Shown here piece after piece: positions 53,378-62,174 of a DNA stretch of 62,821 nt (the stretch's first letter is position 1; each line of letters opens with the position of its first letter). Location of the stretch: the NCBI GenBank assembly GCA_900554635.1, contig USHY01000002.1:1-62821 (forward strand). Reading direction: 5' to 3'. Position numbers and translations under genes: made by a program. The notes under the pieces are model-generated. The model made no database searches, was not told where the DNA came from, and was given only the letters and a program-made list of their open reading frames with translations. The stretch comes from an uncultured Clostridium sp. (GTDB lineage Bacteria; Bacillota; Clostridia; TANB77; CAG-508).

Positions 53378-53698
53378 TTACTTCGCTTTAGCAGCTAAGG
53401 ATTTCAGTGTTTCGATTGCAAGTCTCTGAGCCAGATTCTCGGTATGAGGAATCTCATCTTCATATCCAGAAATATAGCAAGACTGGCTGAGTGTCAACTC
53501 AAAGTTTACTGGCCAAGATACACTAACCTTTTTTAGGTCATGTTTCTGCTCTTTTAAAACAATAATGGTTAATCCATTTCTCGTATTCCGGCTAATTTCG
53601 CCCTCATAGAGAGAATCGATAATTCCCCATTTGCCACTTTGAGCAGCCTCAAAGCACTTCTCCTCAAACCTATCTTTACGGCTAAGTTCTTCTATCAT
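53378..53698 (-). CDS. Foreign-looking 106-aa protein of unknown function with an in-frame CGG
   Basis: Unlike its neighbours in composition: it uses CGT, CGG, ACG, TCT and GGC-type codons and is markedly less AT-rich by eye. I do not recognise a family; KKVSVSWPVNFELTLSQSC suggests a beta-rich soluble protein with no signal peptide. The CGG at 53590-53588 (residue 37, AGC CGG AAT) is the only in-frame CGG in the window not at a frame break. A +1 shift there would give a 42-residue product ending in TAA at 53571-53569. It has its own AGGAGG site, promoter (53768-53796) and terminator (53335-53367). Probable recent acquisition or, less likely, an assembly insertion. Confidence 0.6.
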   Translation of the reverse strand: MIEELSRKDRFEEKCFEAAQSGKWGIIDSLYEGEISRNTRNGLTIIVLKEQKHDLKKVSVSWPVNFELTLSQSCYISGYEDEIPHTENLAQRLAIETLKSLAAKAK

Positions 53699-53767
53699 CT
53701 TGTTTCCTCCTAAGATTGTAATAAAATGGCTTTAAATAAATCTAGCAAAAAGCTAAATTCATATTTT

Positions 53768-53796
53768 ATTATAGCACATTTACATAAATTCTGCAA
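53768..53796 (-). promoter_or_regulatory. Promoter of the foreign-looking gene
   Basis: On the minus strand, TTGCAG (53796-53791), 17 bp, TATAAT (53773-53768). Confidence 0.7.
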
Positions 53797-53812
53797 ACTT
53801 GAAGACAAGCTC

Positions 53813-54529
53813 TTAAATTTTATACTCTTTTTCCAACTTTTCTGTTAAATAAAGTTTTGATATTATTTTTAGTTCTTCTATTGATTCATTTGGTATTTGA
53901 AATGAGTATATTTTTTTTGCATCTGATAATATTATATATCTTATCGCATCTTTTGTAGTTTCATTCATTTCAATTGCTCCCTTATCTTGTTTTCCGCAGG
54001 CTGTGCATTTGAATCCATTGTCTTTTATACTGAATTTAGTTAAGTTTTCTTTTTCTTTGCAAAATTTGCATTCTCTTATCTCTGGCCTATAGCCTATTAT
54101 TGATAATAGGCGGAGTCTAAATATTGATGTTACAAATTCTAAGTTTTTTTCTGTATTAGAAATTACATATAAAGTGTTTAAGTATAACTGCAATACTTTA
54201 TAATTATTTTGGTTCTCAGTTGTAACATCATTTATTATTTTAGTAATATATACTGCATATTTCAATTTATCTAGGTCTGTTCTTATATTGTAAAACAGTT
54301 CTATTGTCTCACAAGAATTCATACTGTAGTTTTCTGAGCCTTTATATAAAAGATAATCTCCGAAGCACAAAAATTGAGTGCCTGCCATTAAAAGGCTCCT
54401 TGGTCTTCTTGAGCCTTTTGCAACACACTCTATTTTTCCTAAGTTTGGTGTTAAAATCGTAAGCATTTTGTCAAAATCAGACATTGTTTTTTCAGCAATT
54501 ATTATTCCCTTTGTTTTGACTGTTCTCAT
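53813..54529 (-). CDS. recO: Recombination mediator RecO
   Basis: RecO helps load RecA at gaps with RecR. 238 residues: an N-terminal OB fold (1-80) starting RTVKTKGIIIAEKTMSDFDK and a helical domain with a zinc site formed by CKFCKEKEN and CTACGKQD (about 155-180). It overlaps yqzL by 38 bases and lies in the conserved era-yqzL-recO order. No CGG site. Confidence 0.92.
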   Translation of the reverse strand: MRTVKTKGIIIAEKTMSDFDKMLTILTPNLGKIECVAKGSRRPRSLLMAGTQFLCFGDYLLYKGSENYSMNSCETIELFYNIRTDLDKLKYAVYITKIINDVTTENQNNYKVLQLYLNTLYVISNTEKNLEFVTSIFRLRLLSIIGYRPEIRECKFCKEKENLTKFSIKDNGFKCTACGKQDKGAIEMNETTKDAIRYIILSDAKKIYSFQIPNESIEELKIISKLYLTEKLEKEYKI

Positions 54530-54638
54530 ATTCCTTCACCTTTATATTCTCTTCTATATTTTGTACTTGTTTATACTCTAAAAAAGCATCTATATTTCCT
54601 GTATTTTTAAATGTATTCCACGCAATTTGTTTTACCAT
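54492..54638 (-). CDS. yqzL: YqzL-family small protein
   Basis: Too short for standard ORF listing: 48 codons from the ATG at 54638 to a TGA at 54494-54492, with CAGGAGATGAAAG as ribosome site. The N-terminus MVKQIAWNTFKNTGNIDAFL matches the YqzL pattern M(V/L)xxxxWxxFxxTGxIxAYLxY found between era and recO in Firmicutes. The C-terminal part is charged. The reading frame overlaps the recO start. Function unknown. Confidence 0.8.
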   Translation of the reverse strand: MVKQIAWNTFKNTGNIDAFLEYKQVQNIEENIKVKEYENSQNKGNNNC

Positions 54639-54701
54639 ACTTTCATCTCCTGTTTATTTATTTTAAAAATAGTTTTTGTAAGTTTTGTTCATTTTATGCA
54701 A

Positions 54702-55604
54702 TTATTTTAATTTGAATTTACTTACAATACTTGCATTATCTTGCCAATCTTTTTTCACTTTTACCCATATTTTTAAATTCACTTTTGTTCCTAAAATTTC
54801 TTCTAAATCTTGTCTTGCATACATTCCTATTTTTTTTAGCATACTACCATTTTTTCCAATAATAATACCTTTGTGCGATTCTCTTATGGTATAAATTGTT
54901 GCTTCTACATCATATATATTCTCATTCTTTGCGGTTTTTCTTAATTTCATTTTTTGTGTTTCCACATATATCCCATGTGGAACTTCTTCATCTAACAGTT
55001 TTAGTGCTTTTTCTCTTATAGTTTCTTCTACTATCTGCTTTGAGGTTTGGTCTGTATATTCATCTACATCATAATATGCTGGCCCTTCTGGTAAGATTTT
55101 TTCTATTTCCTCTAAAATAGCTTCTGTATTTTCATTTTCAATACTACTAACTGGTATAATTGCTTCAAAATCATATTCATTTTTATACATTTCTATAATC
55201 TTGAACAATTTTTCTTTTTCTATTAAGTCTATTTTATTTATAACCAAAATTGTTTTGCGTTTTAATTCTTTTATTTTTTCTAATATTATTCTATCACCTG
55301 TACCAATTTTTGTAGTTGTGGCATCAATAATAAATAATATAGCATCAGAATTTGGCACAGTTAGCCATACTGTTTCTAGCATTGTATCACCAAGTTTTGT
55401 TTTTGGTTTATGAATTCCTGGTGTATCTATAAAAATTATTTGAGAATTTTCTCTATTTATTATTGCCTTTATTGCTGTTCTTGTTGTTTGGCATTTATTT
55501 GTTGTAATTGCAACTTTTTCCTTTGCCAAACTGTTCATAAGTGTTGATTTTCCAACATTTGTTCTGCCTATTATTGCAACAAAACCTGATTTGAATTTTG
55601 CCAT
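54702..55604 (-). CDS. era: GTPase Era
   Basis: It binds the 3' end of 16S rRNA and acts in 30S assembly. 300 residues: G1 GRTNVGKSTLM (10-20), G3 DTPGIHKPKTK, G4 NKID near 120, and the C-terminal KH domain with GIIIGKNGSMLKKIGMYAR. Complete. It is upstream of yqzL and recO as usual. Spacing to DUF3048 is 21 bp. Confidence 0.96.
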   Translation of the reverse strand: MAKFKSGFVAIIGRTNVGKSTLMNSLAKEKVAITTNKCQTTRTAIKAIINRENSQIIFIDTPGIHKPKTKLGDTMLETVWLTVPNSDAILFIIDATTTKIGTGDRIILEKIKELKRKTILVINKIDLIEKEKLFKIIEMYKNEYDFEAIIPVSSIENENTEAILEEIEKILPEGPAYYDVDEYTDQTSKQIVEETIREKALKLLDEEVPHGIYVETQKMKLRKTAKNENIYDVEATIYTIRESHKGIIIGKNGSMLKKIGMYARQDLEEILGTKVNLKIWVKVKKDWQDNASIVSKFKLK

Positions 55605-55625
55605 TTTTATCTCCTTTTATGTATG

Positions 55626-56735
55626 TTAATTTTGTGTTGTTTCATTAACTTCTGATTCTTGTTTTACTGCTGGCTCTGTAGGAGCTTTAATATCTATTTT
55701 TGCATCCATTGGGCAAATTTGTATAAATGTGTTTCCATCATTTACAACAATTTTTTCACCATTTGTATATTTATATATTGTTTGTTCATTATGTGCTGAT
55801 TTTTCCCATGTTATTGGAACCACATAACCACCTGTTACTAGGTATCCAGAACCGCTTCCAATATTTTCAAGTTCTTGTCTTCCTTTTCCTTCTCCATCAT
55901 TTATTGTATAATTTCTTACACAGTATATTATAATATTTTTAGCTGTATATTGCTGACCTGTTACTAAGTCAACATTAGGTGTTCCACTCATACTTCTTTT
56001 ATATACTTTATTTTCTTCATCATATTCATAACTTGTTGTGTGATAATATGAGTATTTTATATCAATTGTTTCTGCTTTTTTTGCTCCTTCTAACTTGTCC
56101 ATCTCAATTTCTTCTGCACTATAATTTAAAAGTAATTCTTTATTTGTATCTCTTGTGTATCCTTTTTTTTCTGAATATTCTTTTACATTTTCCATGCTTG
56201 TAAAACCAGTATGCTCATATGCTCTTTTTAGTGTTTTATCTCTGAAAAATACACTTCCTTCAAGTGCTATTCCATCTAAATGGTCAATAGAACCTAATTT
56301 GTTATATGCTTGTGGACTTCCACCCCAATGAATGTATATGGCATCATTTTCATTTACATAGTCTATAAAATAATGTCTTGCACTTCTTATTGATCCTATT
56401 TTTGCTGTGTTTTTATCTTTATATAGTGCCATCATTCTAGTTATTCCACCTTCTGCAATTATTTCATATACAATGTAAGCATCTTGTACTCCACATTGTG
56501 GCCATGCTGAATGGTTGTTATTTATCATAACTGCATATGGTCTAGTTTTTGAATCTTCATCTACTATTTGCACTTTTTTCACTTCTGGAATTGGTTGGTT
56601 TTGCTCTTTTCCAGTATCAATTATTTCATTGTTTTTCTCTCTATTATTTAAGATTTTTATTGCAAAAACTGCTGCTGCACCAATTATTATTATCACTAAA
56701 AGTAGTATTATAATTTTACCTATGTTTTTTTTCAT
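55626..56735 (-). CDS. DUF3048 (YerB-type) exported protein
   Basis: A 369-residue membrane-anchored extracytoplasmic protein: hydrophobic residues 7-26, then two lobes typical of DUF3048. Visible signatures are RPYAVMINNNHSAWPQCGVQDAYIVYEIIAEGGITRMMALY near 65-105 and IGSIRSARHYFIDY near 115. The function of the family is unknown; it is common in sporulating Firmicutes. It lies between era and ybeY. Confidence 0.88.
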   Translation of the reverse strand: MKKNIGKIIILLLVIIIIGAAAVFAIKILNNREKNNEIIDTGKEQNQPIPEVKKVQIVDEDSKTRPYAVMINNNHSAWPQCGVQDAYIVYEIIAEGGITRMMALYKDKNTAKIGSIRSARHYFIDYVNENDAIYIHWGGSPQAYNKLGSIDHLDGIALEGSVFFRDKTLKRAYEHTGFTSMENVKEYSEKKGYTRDTNKELLLNYSAEEIEMDKLEGAKKAETIDIKYSYYHTTSYEYDEENKVYKRSMSGTPNVDLVTGQQYTAKNIIIYCVRNYTINDGEGKGRQELENIGSGSGYLVTGGYVVPITWEKSAHNEQTIYKYTNGEKIVVNDGNTFIQICPMDAKIDIKAPTEPAVKQESEVNETTQN

Positions 56736-56747
56736 TTTAACATTCTC

Positions 56748-57212
56748 CTATCTATTAATATTTAATTTTGATAATATGTTTTCTTCTTTTTCTCTCATTT
56801 CTTTTTTGTCTTTTTCTTCCATATGGTCAAATCCTAATAGATGATAAAATGAGTGAACAACCATATATGATAATTCCCTTTCAAAACTGTGCCCATATTC
56901 TTCTGCTTGTTTTTCAACTTGATTTAGTGATATTACCATATCCCCTAAAACATCCTCATTTTCTGGATTCAATGTTTTAATCTCATCTTTTTCAAACATT
57001 GGGAATGATAACACATCTGTTTCTTTATCTATTCCTCGATGCTCTTTATTTATTGTTCTGATGTTTTGTGGTGTTGTTATAACTACATTTACATATAGAT
57101 TTTTCCCATTTAATTCTTCTTCTTCAAAACATTTTTCAAGTACTTTTCTTACTATTTTTTCATATTCTTCTTTTTCATTAACATCTAAATAGTTTAATTC
57201 TAATATATCCAT
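56748..57212 (-). CDS. ybeY: Endoribonuclease YbeY
   Basis: A zinc RNase for 16S rRNA 3'-end maturation. 154 residues; the zinc-binding motif HSFYHLLGFDH (HxxxHxxGxDH) is present near 118. Also RTINKEHRGIDKETDVLSF and GDMVISL. In Firmicutes phoH usually lies between yqfD and ybeY; here an unrelated 382-aa gene occupies that slot, 2 bp upstream. Confidence 0.94.
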   Translation of the reverse strand: MDILELNYLDVNEKEEYEKIVRKVLEKCFEEEELNGKNLYVNVVITTPQNIRTINKEHRGIDKETDVLSFPMFEKDEIKTLNPENEDVLGDMVISLNQVEKQAEEYGHSFERELSYMVVHSFYHLLGFDHMEEKDKKEMREKEENILSKLNINR

Positions 57213-57213
57213 T

Positions 57214-58362
57214 TTATGCTGACCTCTTATTATATATCATTTTTCCATATTTCTTTTCTGCTAGTTTTATTGTTCTTATTGCTCCCATTTCTGTTAATTT
57301 CTCTTTGTGTATTTCAATTATCTTTGCATATTTTTTTCTATCCACATTTAATTTCTTAATATCTTCTCTTAATACTAGAATTTGTTTTTTCTCTGGATTA
57401 TCCCTCTGTTTCTCATATTTTTCCCAAAACTTCTTGTATTCTAGTCTTTCTTGAGGGTTGTCCCAATATACTTTAGTTGATAATAGTTTTACATTATAAT
57501 CTTCCACAACATCAAAAAATGTTTCATAATTGTTTTGCCTTTTTAGTTTTGTTTTGCTGTTTACAATTAAAGCTCTAACATCTTTTAGTATTTTTCTATA
57601 ACATTTTTCTGTTGCAACTAGTGGTAAGCTGTGTATAAATAGTTTTCTACTCAAGTTAAGCAATACTACTTTTTGCATTATTCTATCTTTTTCTTCGAGC
57701 TTTCCAACTGTTGTGTGCATATATTGCTCATACTCTTCTTTTGCTGTGCTATCTCCTAGTTCTATTTTTACAGCTAATATTTCTGTTACATAATTTTCCA
57801 AAGTTGTAAATATTTTCTCATATACATCTTCTTCACTATTCTTAACATTATCTGATATAACAACTGAATAGTTTTTTAAAAGACCTTTATATAATGTATC
57901 CATTTTTGATACATAGAATTTTTTATATTTGTTAGCTGTTTTTTCATTTCTCATTTCGCTAACTGTTTCGTAATCTATCCTTAACAAATATTCTTGTTTC
58001 TTGTATTTATATTCTAGGTAATTTTTGTTTTTTAAGCTTACTACAAAATAGTATTTTGCTATTGCATCTTTTTCAAAGCTTGTTGCTGTGTTGTTTTTAA
58101 CTTTTTTATATAGTGAATCCATTATATATTTGTCTATCGCCTCTAAGTATAGTGCATAACTGTCTTCATATTTTTTTGCAGCTTCTTCTGTATTGTTTTC
58201 TAAAAATAAGTTATATGCCTTAATTAAGCTATTTCTTTTAATAGAAATCATCATACTATTTAAGCCTACTCTAGTTGGTATAAGTATTTTTGAAATTGTA
58301 CTACTTAGCTTTGAAAAAAAAGTTTTGTCAGTCTCTACTACTCTTAAACTTCTTTGTTCCAT
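57214..58362 (-). CDS. Uncharacterised 382-aa basic, helical protein
   Basis: Not recognised. Lys- and Tyr-rich; no signal peptide, although residues 20-40 are moderately hydrophobic. Mostly alpha-helical, with a coiled-coil-like stretch in the last 80 residues (KKFWEKYEKQRDNPEKKQ). It occupies the place of phoH between yqfD and ybeY, so it may belong to a ribosome- or spore-related locus. Similar Lys/Glu-rich helical proteins of unknown role are seen at 43051-44568, but the two share no obvious homology. Confidence 0.65.
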   Translation of the reverse strand: MEQRSLRVVETDKTFFSKLSSTISKILIPTRVGLNSMMISIKRNSLIKAYNLFLENNTEEAAKKYEDSYALYLEAIDKYIMDSLYKKVKNNTATSFEKDAIAKYYFVVSLKNKNYLEYKYKKQEYLLRIDYETVSEMRNEKTANKYKKFYVSKMDTLYKGLLKNYSVVISDNVKNSEEDVYEKIFTTLENYVTEILAVKIELGDSTAKEEYEQYMHTTVGKLEEKDRIMQKVVLLNLSRKLFIHSLPLVATEKCYRKILKDVRALIVNSKTKLKRQNNYETFFDVVEDYNVKLLSTKVYWDNPQERLEYKKFWEKYEKQRDNPEKKQILVLREDIKKLNVDRKKYAKIIEIHKEKLTEMGAIRTIKLAEKKYGKMIYNKRSA

Positions 58363-58380
58363 AATATCACCTTTCTTTAA

Positions 58381-59565
58381 TTAAATATTTATCTCTTGCT
58401 CTATTCCTATTTTCTCTAAAACCTCGTATGTAACCTCTACTTCAACGCTTTCATCTATTGCATATGTGTTTACATTTATATTAGTTATTCCTTCTTTATC
58501 TTTAATTTCTTGTTCTAACTCCTGTTTTAGTTGGTTAGTTATTTTGTTTACTAACTCTTCTTGTGTGTAAATTTTCTGCTTACTTATTTGCTCTTTATTT
58601 GTAATTTTTATTAATTCTATTGGCAAGTAAAAATTAGAAAATAGTGTTAATTTTTTACTCTCATTTATTGTATCATATTTTTGAAAATTTGAAAGGGTTT
58701 TAAACAAATTTATTTGATTTTTTTTAAATTTAATACTATATTTTTTTTCCTGTTTTCCAGTTTCTTCTAAAATTTGTTGTTCTAATGGTTCTTTAGCTCT
58801 TTTTGTGTACCAAATTCTTGCTTCTATTGTAGCTACTGAATGAACATTTCTAATTCCTGTATATTTACCTTCTAAATATCCATTAACCAAAACTGTTCCT
58901 TTTTCTACAATATCACCTATCTTTACTGCAGCAGTTCCATTTTGTACATCTATTTTAGTTATAATTCCTGTTTTGTCAGCAACTATATCACAATATTTAT
59001 TTTCATCTATTACTGTTGGAGCTTTGTCTATTTCTTTTATTTTTACAATAGCATTTGTTCCTTTTACTGTTATTCCCATCCATGCAATATCATCTCTTTG
59101 TAGTCGTATTTGATTTATAATAGAATTTGTATCTATATTATTTTTTGATGTTCCTATTGTTAGTCCATTTTTTTCTAATGTTTGTACTATTTCCTGCTTT
59201 GTAATACTTGAATTTCCTTGTATTTCTATGTTCCAAATATAATTTGATGATACTATTATTGCAGATATAACAGCTACAAAAACTATTCCAAATACTTTTC
59301 TCTTCTTATATTTGCGTGCTGTAAATGGTAGACCTTTTTTACTTTGAATTTTCATTTTGGATTTTGTTTTTTTAGCTATTTGTCTTAGTCTTTTGTAATC
59401 ATTTTTTCTAACTTTTGCATACATTATAGTTGATTTTTCGCGCTTAATATCCATTAACAGTATTTTTTTACTTATACAAAGATTTATAAATCTTTCTACA
59501 AAAAAGCCTTCAACTTTTATATTTACATACCCTGAAAAATAATTTAAGATACCTTTTACTACCAA
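58381..59565 (-). CDS. yqfD: Sporulation protein YqfD
   Basis: A membrane protein needed for sporulation in Bacillus. 394 residues: a cytoplasmic N-terminal domain (1-85, GYVNIKVEGFFVERFINLC), one membrane helix (90-112), and an extracytoplasmic part with the typical WNIEIQGNSSITKQEI and VQNGTAAVKIGDIVEKGTVLVNGYLEG (barrel-like) regions. Follows yqfC closely (17 bp). Confidence 0.9.
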   Translation of the reverse strand: MVVKGILNYFSGYVNIKVEGFFVERFINLCISKKILLMDIKREKSTIMYAKVRKNDYKRLRQIAKKTKSKMKIQSKKGLPFTARKYKKRKVFGIVFVAVISAIIVSSNYIWNIEIQGNSSITKQEIVQTLEKNGLTIGTSKNNIDTNSIINQIRLQRDDIAWMGITVKGTNAIVKIKEIDKAPTVIDENKYCDIVADKTGIITKIDVQNGTAAVKIGDIVEKGTVLVNGYLEGKYTGIRNVHSVATIEARIWYTKRAKEPLEQQILEETGKQEKKYSIKFKKNQINLFKTLSNFQKYDTINESKKLTLFSNFYLPIELIKITNKEQISKQKIYTQEELVNKITNQLKQELEQEIKDKEGITNINVNTYAIDESVEVEVTYEVLEKIGIEQEINI

Positions 59566-59581
59566 AGATTATTTCCTCCCT

Positions 59582-59848
59582 TTAATTTTTTTCTAGTTCT
59601 ATACTTTTTATTATTCCTTTTATTCCTATATCATCTTCTGTAATTTGCTCTAGTGTAAGCTTGTAGCCGTTTATGTTAATTGTTCCTATTTCGGTTGCAA
59701 CTTTTATGAAAAATTCCTCATATTCTAGTATTCCTTTATAGTTTTCTATAAACATCTCATCAAAAGATATCATTGTTATTTTTGGTTCTGTGTTATCTAA
59801 TTCTCTTGGCATATCTAGTATTTGGTTGAATTTATTTTTTCTTTTCAT
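59582..59848 (-). CDS. yqfC: Sporulation protein YqfC
   Basis: The small partner of YqfD, in the conserved yqfC-yqfD order. 88 residues, with the family pattern LDMPRELDNTEPKITMISFDEMFIENYKGILEYEEFFIKVAT. I use the ATG at 59848 because AGAAGG lies at good distance; the GTG at 59857 is less likely. The terminator of the upstream gene lies 35 bp away. Confidence 0.88.
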   Translation of the reverse strand: MKRKNKFNQILDMPRELDNTEPKITMISFDEMFIENYKGILEYEEFFIKVATEIGTININGYKLTLEQITEDDIGIKGIIKSIELEKN

Positions 59849-59882
59849 TTCATTCACCTTCTTTTAATTGTATTAGAAGGCA

Positions 59883-59922
59883 AAAAAAATATGCAATTCG
59901 TTCTTTTCAAATTGCATATTTT
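59883..59922 (-). terminator. Rho-independent terminator after the YugP-like gene
   Basis: A 13-bp stem AAAATATGCAATT with its complement, 11-base loop and a T-run on the minus strand. Confidence 0.9.
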
Positions 59923-59926
59923 TTTA

Positions 59927-60619
59927 TTATATCTTTATAAGTGCAATGGTTGAATATACTAGTATTCCTACGAATGAGCCTACTAATATATTCGCTATTG
60001 TAAATGGTCCGCTTATTTTTGTTATTTGTTCATATTTATCTAATATACTATTTATTTCTTGTTTTGATAAGAGTTTTTTACTTTCCATGTATTCTTTTGC
60101 TAGGTATTTTGCCTTTGTAATGGCATCTATTTCTAAAAATCCTCTTACTGCAAGTTTTATTGTAGCTAGTAGTAATAGTATAAATGTTGGTTCAGCAATA
60201 TTTGTTATTATGCCTGTTATTGTTAGAATTGTTATTGTTAACCAGTATAGAATTGTAATATTAGAAAATATGAAGTTAAATAGCAAAAGTCTTCTATCTT
60301 GCACGGAATGCAAACACTCATGTGCAATGGTTTGAATTCTTGCATAGTTATTTTTCATATCTGCTATTAATATTTTATTTGAAACTGCTATGTACAAATT
60401 TGTTTGCGTGCTTTGTGCTTGCTCAATTTTTACTGTTTTGTTTCCTAACATTTGTAGCATTTCTTCGGCTATTTTTATGTTTTCAGGAAATTTATCAGTA
60501 AGTTTTTCAAGGTCTTTGTCTTCTTTTAGTGGTTCTACTTTTTTTGTACTTATTTTAAAAATTATTTTTAACAGAGTTATACTTACTAGTGTTATGGCTA
60601 TAACAAATATTGGTTCCAT
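59927..60619 (-). CDS. YugP-like zinc metallopeptidase
   Basis: A 230-residue membrane protein of the neutral zinc peptidase type. One N-terminal helix, a cytosolic or external peptidase part with HECLHSVQD (HExxH, near 103), then helices at about 112-140, 145-160 and 205-228. Role unknown; YugP proteins are common in Firmicutes. It begins directly after pyk (1 bp). Confidence 0.8.
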   Translation of the reverse strand: MEPIFVIAITLVSITLLKIIFKISTKKVEPLKEDKDLEKLTDKFPENIKIAEEMLQMLGNKTVKIEQAQSTQTNLYIAVSNKILIADMKNNYARIQTIAHECLHSVQDRRLLLFNFIFSNITILYWLTITILTITGIITNIAEPTFILLLLATIKLAVRGFLEIDAITKAKYLAKEYMESKKLLSKQEINSILDKYEQITKISGPFTIANILVGSFVGILVYSTIALIKI

Positions 60620-62059
60620 TTATACTTCTACAACTCCTCCCATTACATTGTTCCTTGCAAGTTTATCTGTTGGTACATCTGTTAGAACTTTAGTTCCTCC
60701 AGCAATTATAACTTTATCACCTTTGTTTAAAAATCCTTCTTCTATTAATTTATCTAAGCCTTTATGTAATAATATATCTATATTTGGTTGAGGTTCAAAG
60801 TATTTTGGAATTATTCCCCAGCTTAATCCTAATTGTCTGTATGTAATTTTATTTTGTGTTATAGCAAATATTGGGCATTCTGGCCCAAAGCTTGATACCA
60901 TTTTTGCTGTATTTCCAGTGTTTGTGTATGCTATAATTGCTTTAGCATTTACATTCATAGCACTTGTGCATACTGCATAATTCATAATAAATTCTGTATC
61001 TGTTCCTCTTAAGTCATATTCTCTTTCTTTAAATCTTTTCCAATATCTTATTGAGCTTTCTATTTTTATTGCTATTTTGTTCATTGTTTTTACACATTCG
61101 ACTGGGAAATTGCCTGATGCAGTTTCGCCAGATAGCATTATTCCGCTACTTCCATCATATATTGCATTTGCAACATCACTTACTTCTGCTCTTGTTGGTC
61201 TTGGATTATTTATCATTGATTCTAGCATTTGTGTTGCTGTAATAACTGGTTTTCCTTGTTTGTATGTTTTCTTAATAAATTGTTTTTGGTAGACTGGTAC
61301 TTCTTCCATTGGTATTTCTACTCCTAAGTCTCCTCTTGCTACCATTATACCATCTGAAACATTTAAAATTTCATCGAAATTATCAATTCCCTCTCTATTT
61401 TCAATTTTTGATATTATTTTAATGTGTTCACCATTATTTTGTTTTAAAACTTCCCTAATTTCTAAGACATCTTGTGGTTTTCTAACAAAAGATGCTGCTA
61501 TATAATCAAAGCCTGCTTCGATTCCATATGTAATATCTGCAATATCTTTTTCAGTAATTCCTGGTAGATTAACTATAAAATCTGGAATATTAATACTTTT
61601 TCTGTTTGTAAGTTTACCACCTTGAATAACCTCGCACACAATATCCTTATCTCTAATTTCCTTAACTTTAAGTTCAATTGTACCATCATTAACAAGAATA
61701 ATTCTGCCAATATCTATTTCTTGGTATAAAGTTTTATAAGTAATAGAAACTTTATATTTATCTCCTAACTCATCATTGTTTAGCAAAGTAAACTCTTGCC
61801 CTTTATCAAGAAAAATCTCGTTGTTTTCAAACTTACCAATCCTAATCTCTGGCCCTTGTGTATCCAAAAGCAAAGGAACTGGCAAACCAAGTTCATCTCT
61901 AACTTTCTTAAACATATTAATTCTATCAGCCTGGTCCTTATAATTACCATGTGAAAAATTTATCCTTGCAACATTCATCCCAGCAAGCATCAACTCCCTC
62001 AAAACTTCCTCACTATCAGTAGCAGGCCCTAAAGTACACACAATTTTAGTTTTTCTCAT
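60620..62059 (-). CDS. pyk: Pyruvate kinase
   Basis: The last ATP-forming step of glycolysis. 479 residues: MRKTKIVCTLGPATDSEE at the N-terminus, GMNVARINFSHG, KPQDVLEIRE, ISKIENREG, VSDGIMVARGDLGVEIP (active site) and ATQMLESMINNPRPTRAEVSDVANA. It lacks the extra PEP-utiliser domain of some Bacilli. I use the ATG at 62059; the ATG at 62104 would overlap the promoter at 62095-62123 and is not translated. Confidence 0.95.
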   Translation of the reverse strand: MRKTKIVCTLGPATDSEEVLRELMLAGMNVARINFSHGNYKDQADRINMFKKVRDELGLPVPLLLDTQGPEIRIGKFENNEIFLDKGQEFTLLNNDELGDKYKVSITYKTLYQEIDIGRIILVNDGTIELKVKEIRDKDIVCEVIQGGKLTNRKSINIPDFIVNLPGITEKDIADITYGIEAGFDYIAASFVRKPQDVLEIREVLKQNNGEHIKIISKIENREGIDNFDEILNVSDGIMVARGDLGVEIPMEEVPVYQKQFIKKTYKQGKPVITATQMLESMINNPRPTRAEVSDVANAIYDGSSGIMLSGETASGNFPVECVKTMNKIAIKIESSIRYWKRFKEREYDLRGTDTEFIMNYAVCTSAMNVNAKAIIAYTNTGNTAKMVSSFGPECPIFAITQNKITYRQLGLSWGIIPKYFEPQPNIDILLHKGLDKLIEEGFLNKGDKVIIAGGTKVLTDVPTDKLARNNVMGGVVEV

Positions 62060-62094
62060 ATAAAAATCATTTCCTTTCAAAAAAATCTGCTTAA

Positions 62095-62123
62095 ATTTTA
62101 TCATTTTGAAAGAAGCGTGTCAA
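62095..62123 (-). promoter_or_regulatory. pyk promoter
   Basis: On the minus strand, consensus TTGACA (62123-62118), 17 bp, TAAAAT (62100-62095). The position rules out the longer pyk start at 62104. Confidence 0.8.
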
Positions 62124-62174
62124 TATTTTGAGGGAAATTTTAACACTTTGGACTAGTAGTTATTTTCAATAAAA

